Source: Myxococcales bacterium
GTDB taxonomy: Bacteria > Myxococcota_A > UBA796 > GCA-2862545
Reading direction: 5' to 3'
Length of the DNA stretch: 64,000 bases
Assembly (NCBI GenBank): GCA_019634415.1
Contig: JAHQVJ010000248.1
Span: forward strand, 50,085-114,084
Under the pieces are notes generated by a model. The model did no database searches. It was given only the letters and a program-made list of their open reading frames with translations, and was not told where the DNA came from. Of this stretch, positions 16,680 through 24,496 are shown one piece after another. The translations under genes were made by a program, and so were the position numbers. Every line of letters starts with the position of its first letter. Positions within the stretch are counted from its first letter, which is position 1.

Positions 16680-17650
16680 GCGCTCAGCAGCCGGTCTGGG
16701 ATGCCGTCGTATTGTCGCGGGTGAGGCACCTCCACCTGAAGGCTCGCACGCTGGCGGCGTCGATCCTGCAGGGGGAGCACCGCTCGCTGCGAGTGGGCCA
16801 GGCGGTGGAGTTCGCTGGGTACCAGGAGTACCTGCCGGGCATGGATCTGCGCGGGCTGGACTGGCGCGTCTACGGACGCACCGATCGGTTCGTCGTGAAG
16901 CGGTTCGAGACCGAGACGGAGCTTCCGTGCTCCGTGGTGCTGGACCTGTCGGGGGACCTCGGCACGGGAAGCGCGGGGCGCGTCGAGCGTCCGGATCTCG
17001 AGCACGGCAAGGCGTCCTACGCGCTGGTGCTGGCGGCCACGCTGCTGTACTTCCTGCATCGTCACGGGGAGCCAGTGGGGTTGGAGATCGTGGCCGGGAG
17101 CGGGATCGAGCATCGCTCCCTGCCGCCACGCGCCGGGCGCAACCAGCTGCAGCGCTTGTTCATGCAGCTCGCCTCTGCGGTCCCTGGGGGGGTTGCGGAT
17201 CTGCGGCCTGCGCTGAATCGGGTGGGCAGCCGCATCCGCCGCCGCTCCTGGGTGGCGGTGATCACCGACGGCATGGAGGAGCCCAGCCGCTGGCTGCCCG
17301 CGCTGGCGGCTTTTGCGCGGCGTGGTGCCGACGTGCGCCTCTTCCACCTGTACGATCGACAGGAGTGGACGCTGGGTCAGGGCGGCACCGCGAGCAGCCC
17401 CTTTGCAGCGGCGTCGGACTACCGGACCCCCGCGCTGTTCTACAGCCCCGAGGACGGCACGGAGCTGGCAGTGGATCCCTCGGGAGCGGCATCGGCGCTG
17501 TCGGAGGTGGTGCGCGAGTACGTGGAGGAGGTGCGCGGCGGTGTGGTGCGCCACGGCGGACGATACCTGCCCGTGCCCACCGATCTGCCGATGGACCAGG
17601 TGATCCGAGCCGCGGTGCTCGACCGTAGCCTCGACGTGGAGCCTCCGTGA
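16676..17650 (+). CDS. DUF58 protein of the MoxR system, apparent CTG start
   Basis: 324 residues if read from CTG 16676. The DUF58 signature is clear: LRVGQAVEFAGYQEYLPGMD, then RGLDWRVYGRTDRFVVKRF, then a vWA-like fold (VVLDLSG ... VAVITDG). The family begins with a helix before the LKARTLAASILQG segment; reading from CTG gives SAQQPVWDAVVLSRVRHL as that helix, whereas TTG 16712 or GTG 16721 would cut it. The CTG overlaps the moxR stop as CTGA and has GGAGG at correct spacing (16667-16671), like the ATGA/GTGA junctions elsewhere in the cluster. No transmembrane segment is seen. Probable cytosolic partner of the MoxR ATPase. Confidence 0.9.
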   Translation: MSAQQPVWDAVVLSRVRHLHLKARTLAASILQGEHRSLRVGQAVEFAGYQEYLPGMDLRGLDWRVYGRTDRFVVKRFETETELPCSVVLDLSGDLGTGSAGRVERPDLEHGKASYALVLAATLLYFLHRHGEPVGLEIVAGSGIEHRSLPPRAGRNQLQRLFMQLASAVPGGVADLRPALNRVGSRIRRRSWVAVITDGMEEPSRWLPALAAFARRGADVRLFHLYDRQEWTLGQGGTASSPFAAASDYRTPALFYSPEDGTELAVDPSGAASALSEVVREYVEEVRGGVVRHGGRYLPVPTDLPMDQVIRAAVLDRSLDVEPP

Positions 17651-19677
17651 GCCTCTCGCTGCTCGCCCCCCTCGCACTCGGGCTCGGCGTGCTGGTGGCC
17701 CTGCCGGTGCTGGCCCACCTCGCACGGCAGACGCCGCGGGAGCGCCGCGCCTTCGGCGCCATGCTGCTGCTTCAGCGGGTCGTCAAGCGGCTGCGCCGTC
17801 GGCGTCGGGTCAAGGACCCGTGGCTGCTGCTGATCCGGATGCTCGCCGTGGCGGCGCTGGTGATGGCGGTGTCCGCACCTCGCTTGTCGTACCAGGGGGC
17901 CGTGCCCGAGTACGGCGCCAGCGGTCAGGTGGTGCTGCTGCTGGACCGGTCGCTGTCCATGAGCTTGCTTCAGGGCGGCACCACGTTGCTGCAGCAGGCC
18001 CGGGAGCGAGCCATCGACGTGGTGCAGGACCTGCCGGAGGGCGTGGCCGTGGGGCTCGTGGCCTTCGACGACGACGCGCTACGCCTCACCAGCTCCATGA
18101 CGCGAGACCATGCCCGGGTGGTATCGCAGATCCAGGCGCTGCAGCCCACCTCGGGGGCCTCCGATCTGCGCGGCGCGCTGCTCGAGGCGCGGCGGCTCCT
18201 GGGTGGGGAGCCGGGTGAGGTGCTGCTGTTCTCCGACGAGGCGGGTCCCAACATGGTGGCCGAGGCCACCGCCGAGATCGCCCACCTGGTGGAGGCGGGC
18301 TCGGCCATCATCCCGCAGGGGACCTTCGCCGATCCGCCCCGCAACGTGGCGGTGACGGGCGCGAAGTACGGCGACGGACTGGAGGGTGGAGCGGTCACGG
18401 TGCGCGTGGCCAACTACGGCCCCGATCCCATCGAGGTGGGGTGTGAGGTGACCCTGCCCGATGGTGCCTCCATCCCCATCTTCGTGGACCTGCCCCCCGC
18501 GGGGGAGGCCGAAGAGCGCATCACCATTCCCACGGAAGCTCGGGGTGGGGTGGGGCAGGTGCGGTGCGACGATCCCGATCTGGCCCTCGACGACGCCCGC
18601 TACTTCCACCTCCCGCGGGTGGGGGCGTCGCGGGTGCTGGTGGTGGACGGCGATCCGGGCGACACGCCCACGCGGTCGGAGATCTACTTCCTGGAGCGGG
18701 CGCTCGCGCCGTGGGGCGGTGTGCGCTCCGGGGTCACGCTGGACGTGACCACGCCCGTGGGGCTGTCGAACCTCGACCCAGACGTGCATCGCGTGGTGTT
18801 CCTCGCGAACGTCGCCGATCCACGCTCCTTCGGGCCTCGGCTCACGGAGTTCGTACGGCGCGGAGGCAACCTGGTGGTCACCGGCGGCGACAACGTGACC
18901 GCCGACCGGTACAACGCCGCGCTGGGAAGCATCCTGCCTGCTCCCCTCCGCAAGCCGCGCTCCGTCGCCTCACCGGGGGAAGAGGGGGTGCCCGTGGCCC
19001 TGCCCGACGTGGAAGAGCCCATGTTCCTGCCCTTCCGTCGCGGGGGGCGGGGCTCCTTCTCGCGGATCCGCAGCCACACGCTGCTCACCTTCGAGCCCTA
19101 CCGAGATGGAGACGAGCTGCGCACCGTCCTTAGCTACGACAACGGCCTGCCCGCGCTGGTCGAGCGCCGGATCGGTCAAGGGCGCGTGATGGTCTGGACC
19201 GGCACCGTGGACCTGGGCTGGGGGAACCTGCCGCTGCAGTCGGTGTTCATGCCGCTGGTGCAGCGCCTGGTCTCCTACCTCGGGGGCGAGGCCGGCAGCG
19301 GTGCTGCCCGGTTCGACGGTGTGGTGGGCCAGCCCGTGGTGATCGGCTTGCCCGATCTCACCCTGGAGCCCTCGGTGGTGGGGCCCGACGGCACCGAGGT
19401 GCGCAGCCGCATCGACGGAGCCAAGCTCACCTTCACGCCCGAGTCTGCGGGCGCCTACCGGCTCGAGCTCGAGAGCGCGCCGCCCCTGGCCTACGTGGCC
19501 GTGAACACCGACCCGCTGGAGAGCGACGTGAAGCGCTACGACTCGGTGGCCGAGGTGGAGCGACAGCTCGCACCCGACCTGCTCATGCGCCACGTCGACC
19601 TGTCGCGGCCCCTGCTGTGGCTGGCCTTCGGGTTGCTGGTGACGTCGTCGCTGGTGGCGGTGCGGGGTGGAGCATGA
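17647..19677 (+). CDS. BatA/VWA-domain membrane protein
   Basis: 676 residues. The BatA N-terminal domain has two membrane helices (LLAPLALGLGVLVALPVLAH and LLLIRMLAVAALVMAVSAP). The VWA domain follows at about 95-230 with a MIDAS-type motif VVLLLDRSLSMSL and a LLFSDEAG strand. Next come Ig-like regions and a GATase-like fold (VLVVDGDPGDTP ... RRGGNLVVTGGDN), ending in a C-terminal membrane helix. The GTG start overlaps the DUF58 stop (GTGA). In Bat systems such proteins sit in the inner membrane with the VWA domain exposed and are targets of MoxR. DRSLS in place of DxSxS puts Arg in the middle position, which is allowed. Confidence 0.92.
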   Translation: MSLSLLAPLALGLGVLVALPVLAHLARQTPRERRAFGAMLLLQRVVKRLRRRRRVKDPWLLLIRMLAVAALVMAVSAPRLSYQGAVPEYGASGQVVLLLDRSLSMSLLQGGTTLLQQARERAIDVVQDLPEGVAVGLVAFDDDALRLTSSMTRDHARVVSQIQALQPTSGASDLRGALLEARRLLGGEPGEVLLFSDEAGPNMVAEATAEIAHLVEAGSAIIPQGTFADPPRNVAVTGAKYGDGLEGGAVTVRVANYGPDPIEVGCEVTLPDGASIPIFVDLPPAGEAEERITIPTEARGGVGQVRCDDPDLALDDARYFHLPRVGASRVLVVDGDPGDTPTRSEIYFLERALAPWGGVRSGVTLDVTTPVGLSNLDPDVHRVVFLANVADPRSFGPRLTEFVRRGGNLVVTGGDNVTADRYNAALGSILPAPLRKPRSVASPGEEGVPVALPDVEEPMFLPFRRGGRGSFSRIRSHTLLTFEPYRDGDELRTVLSYDNGLPALVERRIGQGRVMVWTGTVDLGWGNLPLQSVFMPLVQRLVSYLGGEAGSGAARFDGVVGQPVVIGLPDLTLEPSVVGPDGTEVRSRIDGAKLTFTPESAGAYRLELESAPPLAYVAVNTDPLESDVKRYDSVAEVERQLAPDLLMRHVDLSRPLLWLAFGLLVTSSLVAVRGGA

Positions 19678-20423
19678 CCCGGCGTCGCGACGTGCTCGCA
19701 GGGCTGGGAGCAAGCCTCGCCCTGCCGAGTAGCGCCCTGGGATTCGGCAGCCCCACCCGCGTGGACATGTGCGAGCTGGATCTGGGCAGCGGCACGCTGT
19801 CGCGGCCCAACGCCTGGAAGCGGCTGCTCTACGAGGTCGAGGGCACCACCTCGGTGGAGTGCGAGGAGCGCAACGTGCGCCTGCCTCCCGACGATCCGGA
19901 GCTGTTCCAGCATCCCTTCTGCATCCTGCTCGGCAACGACGGCTTCACTCAGCCCAACCCCGCCGCCACCGAGCAGCTCGAGCGCTACCTGCAGTACGGC
20001 GGCTTCCTGCTCATCGACGACGTCACGGCCTCGGCGAAGGGGCCCTTCGACCAGGCCGTGCGCGCGCTGGTCCGCCGGCTGTTCCCCACCCGTCAGCTGG
20101 GGCGTCTGCCGACGGATCACAGCGTGTACCGGACGTTCTTCCTGCTCAAGCGGCCGCTGGGGCGCCTCGACCGCTTCGACTACCTCGAGGGGGTGACGGT
20201 GGGCAACGTCACGCCGGTGATCTACTGTCGCAACGACCTGTCGGGGGCGCTGGACCGCGGGGGCGATGGGCGTCCCGTGCACTCCTGTGTGCCCGGTGGG
20301 GAGCACCAGCGCCGCGAGGCGCTCAAGCTCGGCATCAACCTGGTGATGTACAGCCTCACGGCCAACTACAAGAAGGATCAGGCCCACGTGCGTGCGCTGA
20401 TGCGGGAGGGTCGCCTCGAATGA
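19674..20423 (+). CDS. DUF4159 protein with a Tat-like signal peptide
   Basis: 249 residues. The N-terminus MTRRRDVLAGLGASLALPSS carries a twin-arginine start, a hydrophobic core and an Ala-x-Gly exit site, so export by Tat is likely. The body is DUF4159, a GATase1-like flavodoxin fold: HPFCILLGNDGF, then LERYLQYGGFLLIDD and TDHSVYRTFFLL, ending with LGINLVMYSLTANYKKDQAH, the signature end of this family. The domain commonly accompanies MoxR/DUF58/BatA genes; its biochemistry is unknown. ATG 19674 overlaps the previous stop (ATGA). Confidence 0.92.
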   Translation: MTRRRDVLAGLGASLALPSSALGFGSPTRVDMCELDLGSGTLSRPNAWKRLLYEVEGTTSVECEERNVRLPPDDPELFQHPFCILLGNDGFTQPNPAATEQLERYLQYGGFLLIDDVTASAKGPFDQAVRALVRRLFPTRQLGRLPTDHSVYRTFFLLKRPLGRLDRFDYLEGVTVGNVTPVIYCRNDLSGALDRGGDGRPVHSCVPGGEHQRREALKLGINLVMYSLTANYKKDQAHVRALMREGRLE

Positions 20424-22669
20424 TGGCGTGGCTGCTCGGCGGACAGATGGGGCCGGAGGGCACCCTGCAGTGGACGGCTCCCGACTGGGCCGTGATCCTG
20501 GCAGTGGTGGCCGCCGGCACGGCGCTCGTGGCCGCCTCCTGGGGCATTCGGTCCGTGGCGGCGCGCGTGGGGGAGCTGACCTGCTGGGCGCTGGCACTGA
20601 CGGGCATCGTGCTCGCCGTGGCTGGGCCCGTGTGGGTCGAGGAGGAGGGGCGCATCGAGGAGGGGCGCTCGGTGATCCTGGTGGATGCCAGCCGATCCAT
20701 GGCGATCCTGGAGGAGGGAACGCCCCGCTCGGATGCGGTGGAGCGCATCGTGGGGCACGTCCGACGGCAGGTCGGTGAGGTGGAGATCTTCCACTTCGGC
20801 GACGATCTGGCCGTGGGGCAGCCCGAGTCCTACGATCTGCCCGGTACCGACCTCGAGGGTGCGCTGGACGCGCTGTCGGAGCGGGTGGCGGGGGAGCAGC
20901 TGGCGTCGGTGGTGGTGGTGTCGGACGGGCTCGACCGCGGGCTGTTGCGCCGCCGCTACCTTCGCGAGGAGCGCCCCCACGCCCCCGAGCTGCCTGGCCC
21001 CCTGACGGTGTTCGGCGTGGGTGAGGTCACCGACGTGCTGGATCTGGCGGTGCGCGACATCGACACCGGCGGCTATGCCTTCATCCGAGCCCCCTTCGCG
21101 ATCACCGCGCGCATCGACGGGCTCGGCTTCGCCGGTCGGACCGTGCCCGTCACGCTGACGCGCGACGGCTCCACCATCACGCAGCAGCGCGTCACCCTGG
21201 ACGAGCAGGGGGCAGGCACCGTGCGCTTCGAGGTGGTGGCCGAGGACGCCGGGCGCTTCGCCTACGCGGTGTCGGTGCCGGTGTACGAGGGCGACGCCGT
21301 GCCCGCCAACAATGCCATGCCCGTGGTGGTGAAGGTGGTGCGGGATCGGATCCGGGTGCTGCAGGTGGCGGGGGCACCGTCGTGGGACGTGAAGTTCCTC
21401 CGGCGCTTCCTGAAGGGGGATCCCAGCGTGCAGCTGGTGTCGTTCTTCATCTTGCGCACGCCGCGGGATCTGCTCACCCAGTACAGCGACCGCGAGCTGT
21501 CGCTCATCCAGTTCCCCTACGAGCGGCTGTTCGCCGAGGATCTGTGGACGTTCGACGTCGTCGTCTTCCAGAACTTCGACTACCAGCCGTACTTCGACTT
21601 CCGCTCCTCGGAGCTGCTGGAGAACCTCCGTCGCTACGTGGTGGACGACGGCGGGGCGCTGGTGATGGTCGGTGGCGATCGGTCCTTCGGGCTGGGCAAC
21701 TACGGTGGCACGCCGCTGGCCGAGGTCCTGCCGGTGGAGCTGTCGAGTGCCCCCGAAGACAACGTGCCCGACGAGCGGCCGTTCAGGCCCGATCTCACCG
21801 CGGAGGGTGGCCGCCATCCGGTCACCCGGTTGGTGGCGGATCCGGTGGAGAACCAGCTGTGGTGGGAGCGTATGCACACCATGGACGGCACCAACGTGGT
21901 GGCGTCGGCGCGCCCCGACGCGGCGGTGCTGCTGACCCATCCCACCGCCTCCGACAAGGCGGGCAACCCGCTGCCGGTGCTGACGGTGCAGGAGGTGGGG
22001 CAGGGGCGGTCCATGGCGCTCACCGTGGATGCGTCGTGGCGTTGGTCGCTGTCCGAGGCCGCCGAGGGCCGCGGGAACCAGGCCTACCTGCGCTTCTGGA
22101 AGAACGCCATCCGCTGGCTCATGAAGGACTCCACCACCGCCCGAGTCACCGTGGACACGCCGCGGGAGAACTACGCGGTGGGGGAGGACGTGCGCGTGGT
22201 GGTACGAGCCCGGGATCCGGGCTTTGCGCCGCTGCCGGGGGCCAACGTGGAGGTGGCCCTCGACAACGAGGGCCGCACGTCGCAGCTCAAGGGGCGGACC
22301 AACCCCGACGGCGAAGCGGTGATCACCATCCCCGCGCAGCGAAGCGGAACCCATCGGGTGGACGTCGCCGTAGCGGTGGACGGGGAGCCCGTGGGCACGG
22401 CGCAGACCGTGTTCGCCGTGACCACGCGGGATCCCGAGGTCGACGAGGTGGCGCCCGACACCGCCTTCCTGACCTGGCTGGCCGCGAGCACCCAGGGTGC
22501 GTTCCACGAGGCAGGCACGCTGGGGGAGGTCCTGACGGATCCGTCGTCAGCGCGCACGGTGCAGGAAGTCCGGGAGACAGCGCTCTGGCGCGCACCTCTG
22601 CTGGCGATCCTCGTGGCCTTGTTCTCTGGGGTTGGCTGGTTTCTCCGCCGACGGAGCGGGCTCCGCTAG
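20420..22669 (+). CDS. VWA/GATase-like membrane protein of the MoxR cluster
   Basis: 749 residues. Two N-terminal membrane helices (DWAVILAVVAAGTALVAASW and CWALALTGIVLAVAGPVW) precede a VWA-like domain (SVILVDASRSMAIL, the DxSxS MIDAS motif; VVVVSDGLDRGLL). A GATase1-like region follows at about 480-620 (VVFQNFDYQPYF ... GGALVMVGGDRSFGLGNY); the catalytic Cys of true amidotransferases is replaced in GGDRSFG. An Ig-like domain and a final membrane helix with a basic tail (LLAILVALFSGVGWFLRR) close the protein. ATG 20420 overlaps the DUF4159 stop; ATG 20423 is a second option. It is the last gene of the cluster. Confidence 0.9.
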   Translation: MMAWLLGGQMGPEGTLQWTAPDWAVILAVVAAGTALVAASWGIRSVAARVGELTCWALALTGIVLAVAGPVWVEEEGRIEEGRSVILVDASRSMAILEEGTPRSDAVERIVGHVRRQVGEVEIFHFGDDLAVGQPESYDLPGTDLEGALDALSERVAGEQLASVVVVSDGLDRGLLRRRYLREERPHAPELPGPLTVFGVGEVTDVLDLAVRDIDTGGYAFIRAPFAITARIDGLGFAGRTVPVTLTRDGSTITQQRVTLDEQGAGTVRFEVVAEDAGRFAYAVSVPVYEGDAVPANNAMPVVVKVVRDRIRVLQVAGAPSWDVKFLRRFLKGDPSVQLVSFFILRTPRDLLTQYSDRELSLIQFPYERLFAEDLWTFDVVVFQNFDYQPYFDFRSSELLENLRRYVVDDGGALVMVGGDRSFGLGNYGGTPLAEVLPVELSSAPEDNVPDERPFRPDLTAEGGRHPVTRLVADPVENQLWWERMHTMDGTNVVASARPDAAVLLTHPTASDKAGNPLPVLTVQEVGQGRSMALTVDASWRWSLSEAAEGRGNQAYLRFWKNAIRWLMKDSTTARVTVDTPRENYAVGEDVRVVVRARDPGFAPLPGANVEVALDNEGRTSQLKGRTNPDGEAVITIPAQRSGTHRVDVAVAVDGEPVGTAQTVFAVTTRDPEVDEVAPDTAFLTWLAASTQGAFHEAGTLGEVLTDPSSARTVQEVRETALWRAPLLAILVALFSGVGWFLRRRSGLR

Positions 22670-22707
22670 GCAGTCGACGGTCCATGGTGTAGTCAGTCAG
22701 GACGTCC

Positions 22708-23550
22708 GTGGGGGTATTCGTGGCGGCGTCTGCCGTGCTCCTCGCCGAGCCCACCTTCTTCGATGTCACCTACGTGATCAATCCGCACATGGCCGGTGCC
22801 GTGGGCACCATCGATCGCGTGGCGGCGAGGCATCAGTGGGAGGCGCTGAGGTCGGTCTACCAGGAGCTGGGTCTGGTGGTGGAGGTGCTCGAGGCGGTTC
22901 AGGGGTTGTCCGACCTCGTGTTCGTCGCCAACCAGTGCTTTCCCTTCGTGGCTGCCGATGGCGCTCGGGAGGTGCTGCTGTCGCAGATGCGGTGGCCCGA
23001 GCGTCGGCCCGAGGTGGCGGTGGTGGCCGACTGGTTCGCCCGTCGCGGCATCACGGCTCGCTCGCTGCAGGATCCGGGCGTGTTTCTGGAGGGAATGGGC
23101 GACATCCAGTGGCATCCGTCTGGGAGGGCGCTGCTGGGCGGGCATGGGTTCCGGACCTCGGCCGCCGCCTACGACGATCCCACGCTGACGAGCGTAGCGC
23201 CGGTGCATCCGCTGAAGCTGGTGGACGAGCAGCTGTACCACCTGGACACCTGCCTGTCCCCGATCGACGAGCACACGGCGGTGGTCTGCTTCGAGGCCTT
23301 CGACGAGCCCTCCCGCGAGGTGCTGCGCGGCGCCTTCGACCAGCTCATCGAGGTGCCCTACGACGAGGCCGTCCGCACCTTGGCCTGCAACGGGCACTGT
23401 CCGGACGGCAAGCACTTCATCGTGCATCACGAGGCGCGCGTCACCGCGGAGCGGGTTCGGCAGGCTGGCTACGAGGTGGTGGAGGTGGACACCTCAGAGT
23501 TCCTCAAGTCGGGCGGCAGCGTGCAGTGCATGAAGCTCATGCTCCACTGA
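22708..23550 (+). CDS. Amidinotransferase-fold enzyme, dimethylarginine dimethylaminohydrolase type
   Basis: 280 residues of the pentein fold. Family marks are the N-terminal YVINPHMAG, the acidic residue in FLEGMGDIQW, the catalytic His in YHLDTCLSPI and the nucleophile Cys274 in GGSVQCMKLML. Such enzymes hydrolyse the guanidino group of methylated or free arginine, or transfer it; the DDAH-like reaction giving citrulline is most likely, and the substrate is not fixed by context. GTG 22708 is preceded by AGGA at five bases. It starts 38 bases after the MoxR cluster, so co-transcription is possible but not required. Convergent with the YdjM-like gene. Confidence 0.88.
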   Translation: MGVFVAASAVLLAEPTFFDVTYVINPHMAGAVGTIDRVAARHQWEALRSVYQELGLVVEVLEAVQGLSDLVFVANQCFPFVAADGAREVLLSQMRWPERRPEVAVVADWFARRGITARSLQDPGVFLEGMGDIQWHPSGRALLGGHGFRTSAAAYDDPTLTSVAPVHPLKLVDEQLYHLDTCLSPIDEHTAVVCFEAFDEPSREVLRGAFDQLIEVPYDEAVRTLACNGHCPDGKHFIVHHEARVTAERVRQAGYEVVEVDTSEFLKSGGSVQCMKLMLH

Positions 23551-23700
23551 CGCGGTGGCTCGGGCGCGCAGCGGCATGATCGCGCGCTGGCGGGCTTGCT
23601 CGCTCGCGATCCAGGCGCGCCATCCCGCCTCGACGAGGGGGCGCTGCGGCCGAAGCGTGGCGCGGTCCCAGGGGCCTCGAAGGCGCCGCTCCCGGCCCAT
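23494..23700 (-). CDS. Possible small basic protein
   Basis: An open frame of 68 residues, very rich in Arg and Ala (RRLRGPWDRATLRPQRPLVE ... EQARQRAIMPLRARA). Its ATG shares a base with the stop of the YdjM-like gene (TGATG), the coupling style used throughout this genome. Its end overlaps the 3' end of the convergent amidinotransferase gene by 57 bases. There is no known domain. It may be only an open frame in GC-rich DNA. Confidence 0.3.
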   Translation of the reverse strand: MGRERRLRGPWDRATLRPQRPLVEAGWRAWIASEQARQRAIMPLRARATASVEHELHALHAAARLEEL

Positions 23701-24413
23701 CAGCGAAGCCCGCTGAAGAGCAGCTCGCGCACGGGCTCGTCGGGCAGCAGGCGCACGTCGAAGGACGCCACCGACTGCACGAAGTCCTCGGGGGAGGGGG
23801 CGACGTACAGCGACAGCGCCATCGCGGCGTACAGCGCCACGTAGTAGGGCACCTCGTCGCCCTCGAACAGCTTCAGCGCCGAGCCGAAGGACCTCTTGAT
23901 CCGATTGTTGGCCAGGTCCACGCTGTACATCTCGTCGAGCACCAGGTGCGTCATGAAGCCCACCAGGAACATGGCGGCGAACACCCAGGCCTGCTCCATG
24001 TCGAGCCCCATGGCCGAGTGGCATACCAGCGCCACCACGCCCGTCAGCCCTGCTCCCATGGGGACGGAGTGGAACAGGCCTCGGTGCACCGTGAATCTTC
24101 GGAAGGGCACGACGATGCCGTAGCGCACGAAGGCGAACACCACGCCCATCGCCACCAGGCTCAGCAACAGGCCCCAGGTGGGAATCAGCGCCACCAGGAC
24201 CGGCACCGCCAAGGAGACACCGAGCAAGTTGAACACCAGCTTGATCGAGTCGGAGTTGTCGGAGTCCACGTCGGGGAAGATCCCGCCCAGGGCCACCATG
24301 CCGACGGCGGCGGGCACACTCTGCACGGTGAGTAGGTGGGCGGAGCTCAGCAGCGCCGCCGCGACGACACCCGTCGCGGCCGCACCCACCATGTGAGTGG
24401 AGAAATTGGCCAT
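23700..24413 (-). CDS. YdjM-like membrane-bound metal-dependent hydrolase
   Basis: 237 residues with about five membrane helices. Conserved metal-site residues of the YdjM/DUF457 family are in place: NFSTHMVGA at the start, GGIFPDVDSDNSD, TVHRGLFHSVPMG and FLVGFMTHLVLDEMY. The family is described as membrane-bound hydrolases; the E. coli member is SOS-induced, but substrate and role are unknown. The ATG at 24413 follows AAGG. It stands after the ABC-F gene (gap about 83 bases) on the same strand. No SOS box was noticed in that gap, so regulation by LexA cannot be claimed here. Confidence 0.88.
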   Translation of the reverse strand: MANFSTHMVGAAATGVVAAALLSSAHLLTVQSVPAAVGMVALGGIFPDVDSDNSDSIKLVFNLLGVSLAVPVLVALIPTWGLLLSLVAMGVVFAFVRYGIVVPFRRFTVHRGLFHSVPMGAGLTGVVALVCHSAMGLDMEQAWVFAAMFLVGFMTHLVLDEMYSVDLANNRIKRSFGSALKLFEGDEVPYYVALYAAMALSLYVAPSPEDFVQSVASFDVRLLPDEPVRELLFSGLR

Positions 24414-24496
24414 GTTGCTGCCTTATGGGCTCGTGCAGGCCGGGAAGCCCGCGGGCGAGTCCGTGGAGGGACGATCCACCGTATGATCTTCTGAGG

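Noticed and set aside
20378..22507. Minus-strand 709-codon frame opposite the GATase-like gene
   Set aside because: His/Arg/Gly-rich shadow translation with no motif, while the plus strand holds clear VWA and GATase-like motifs.
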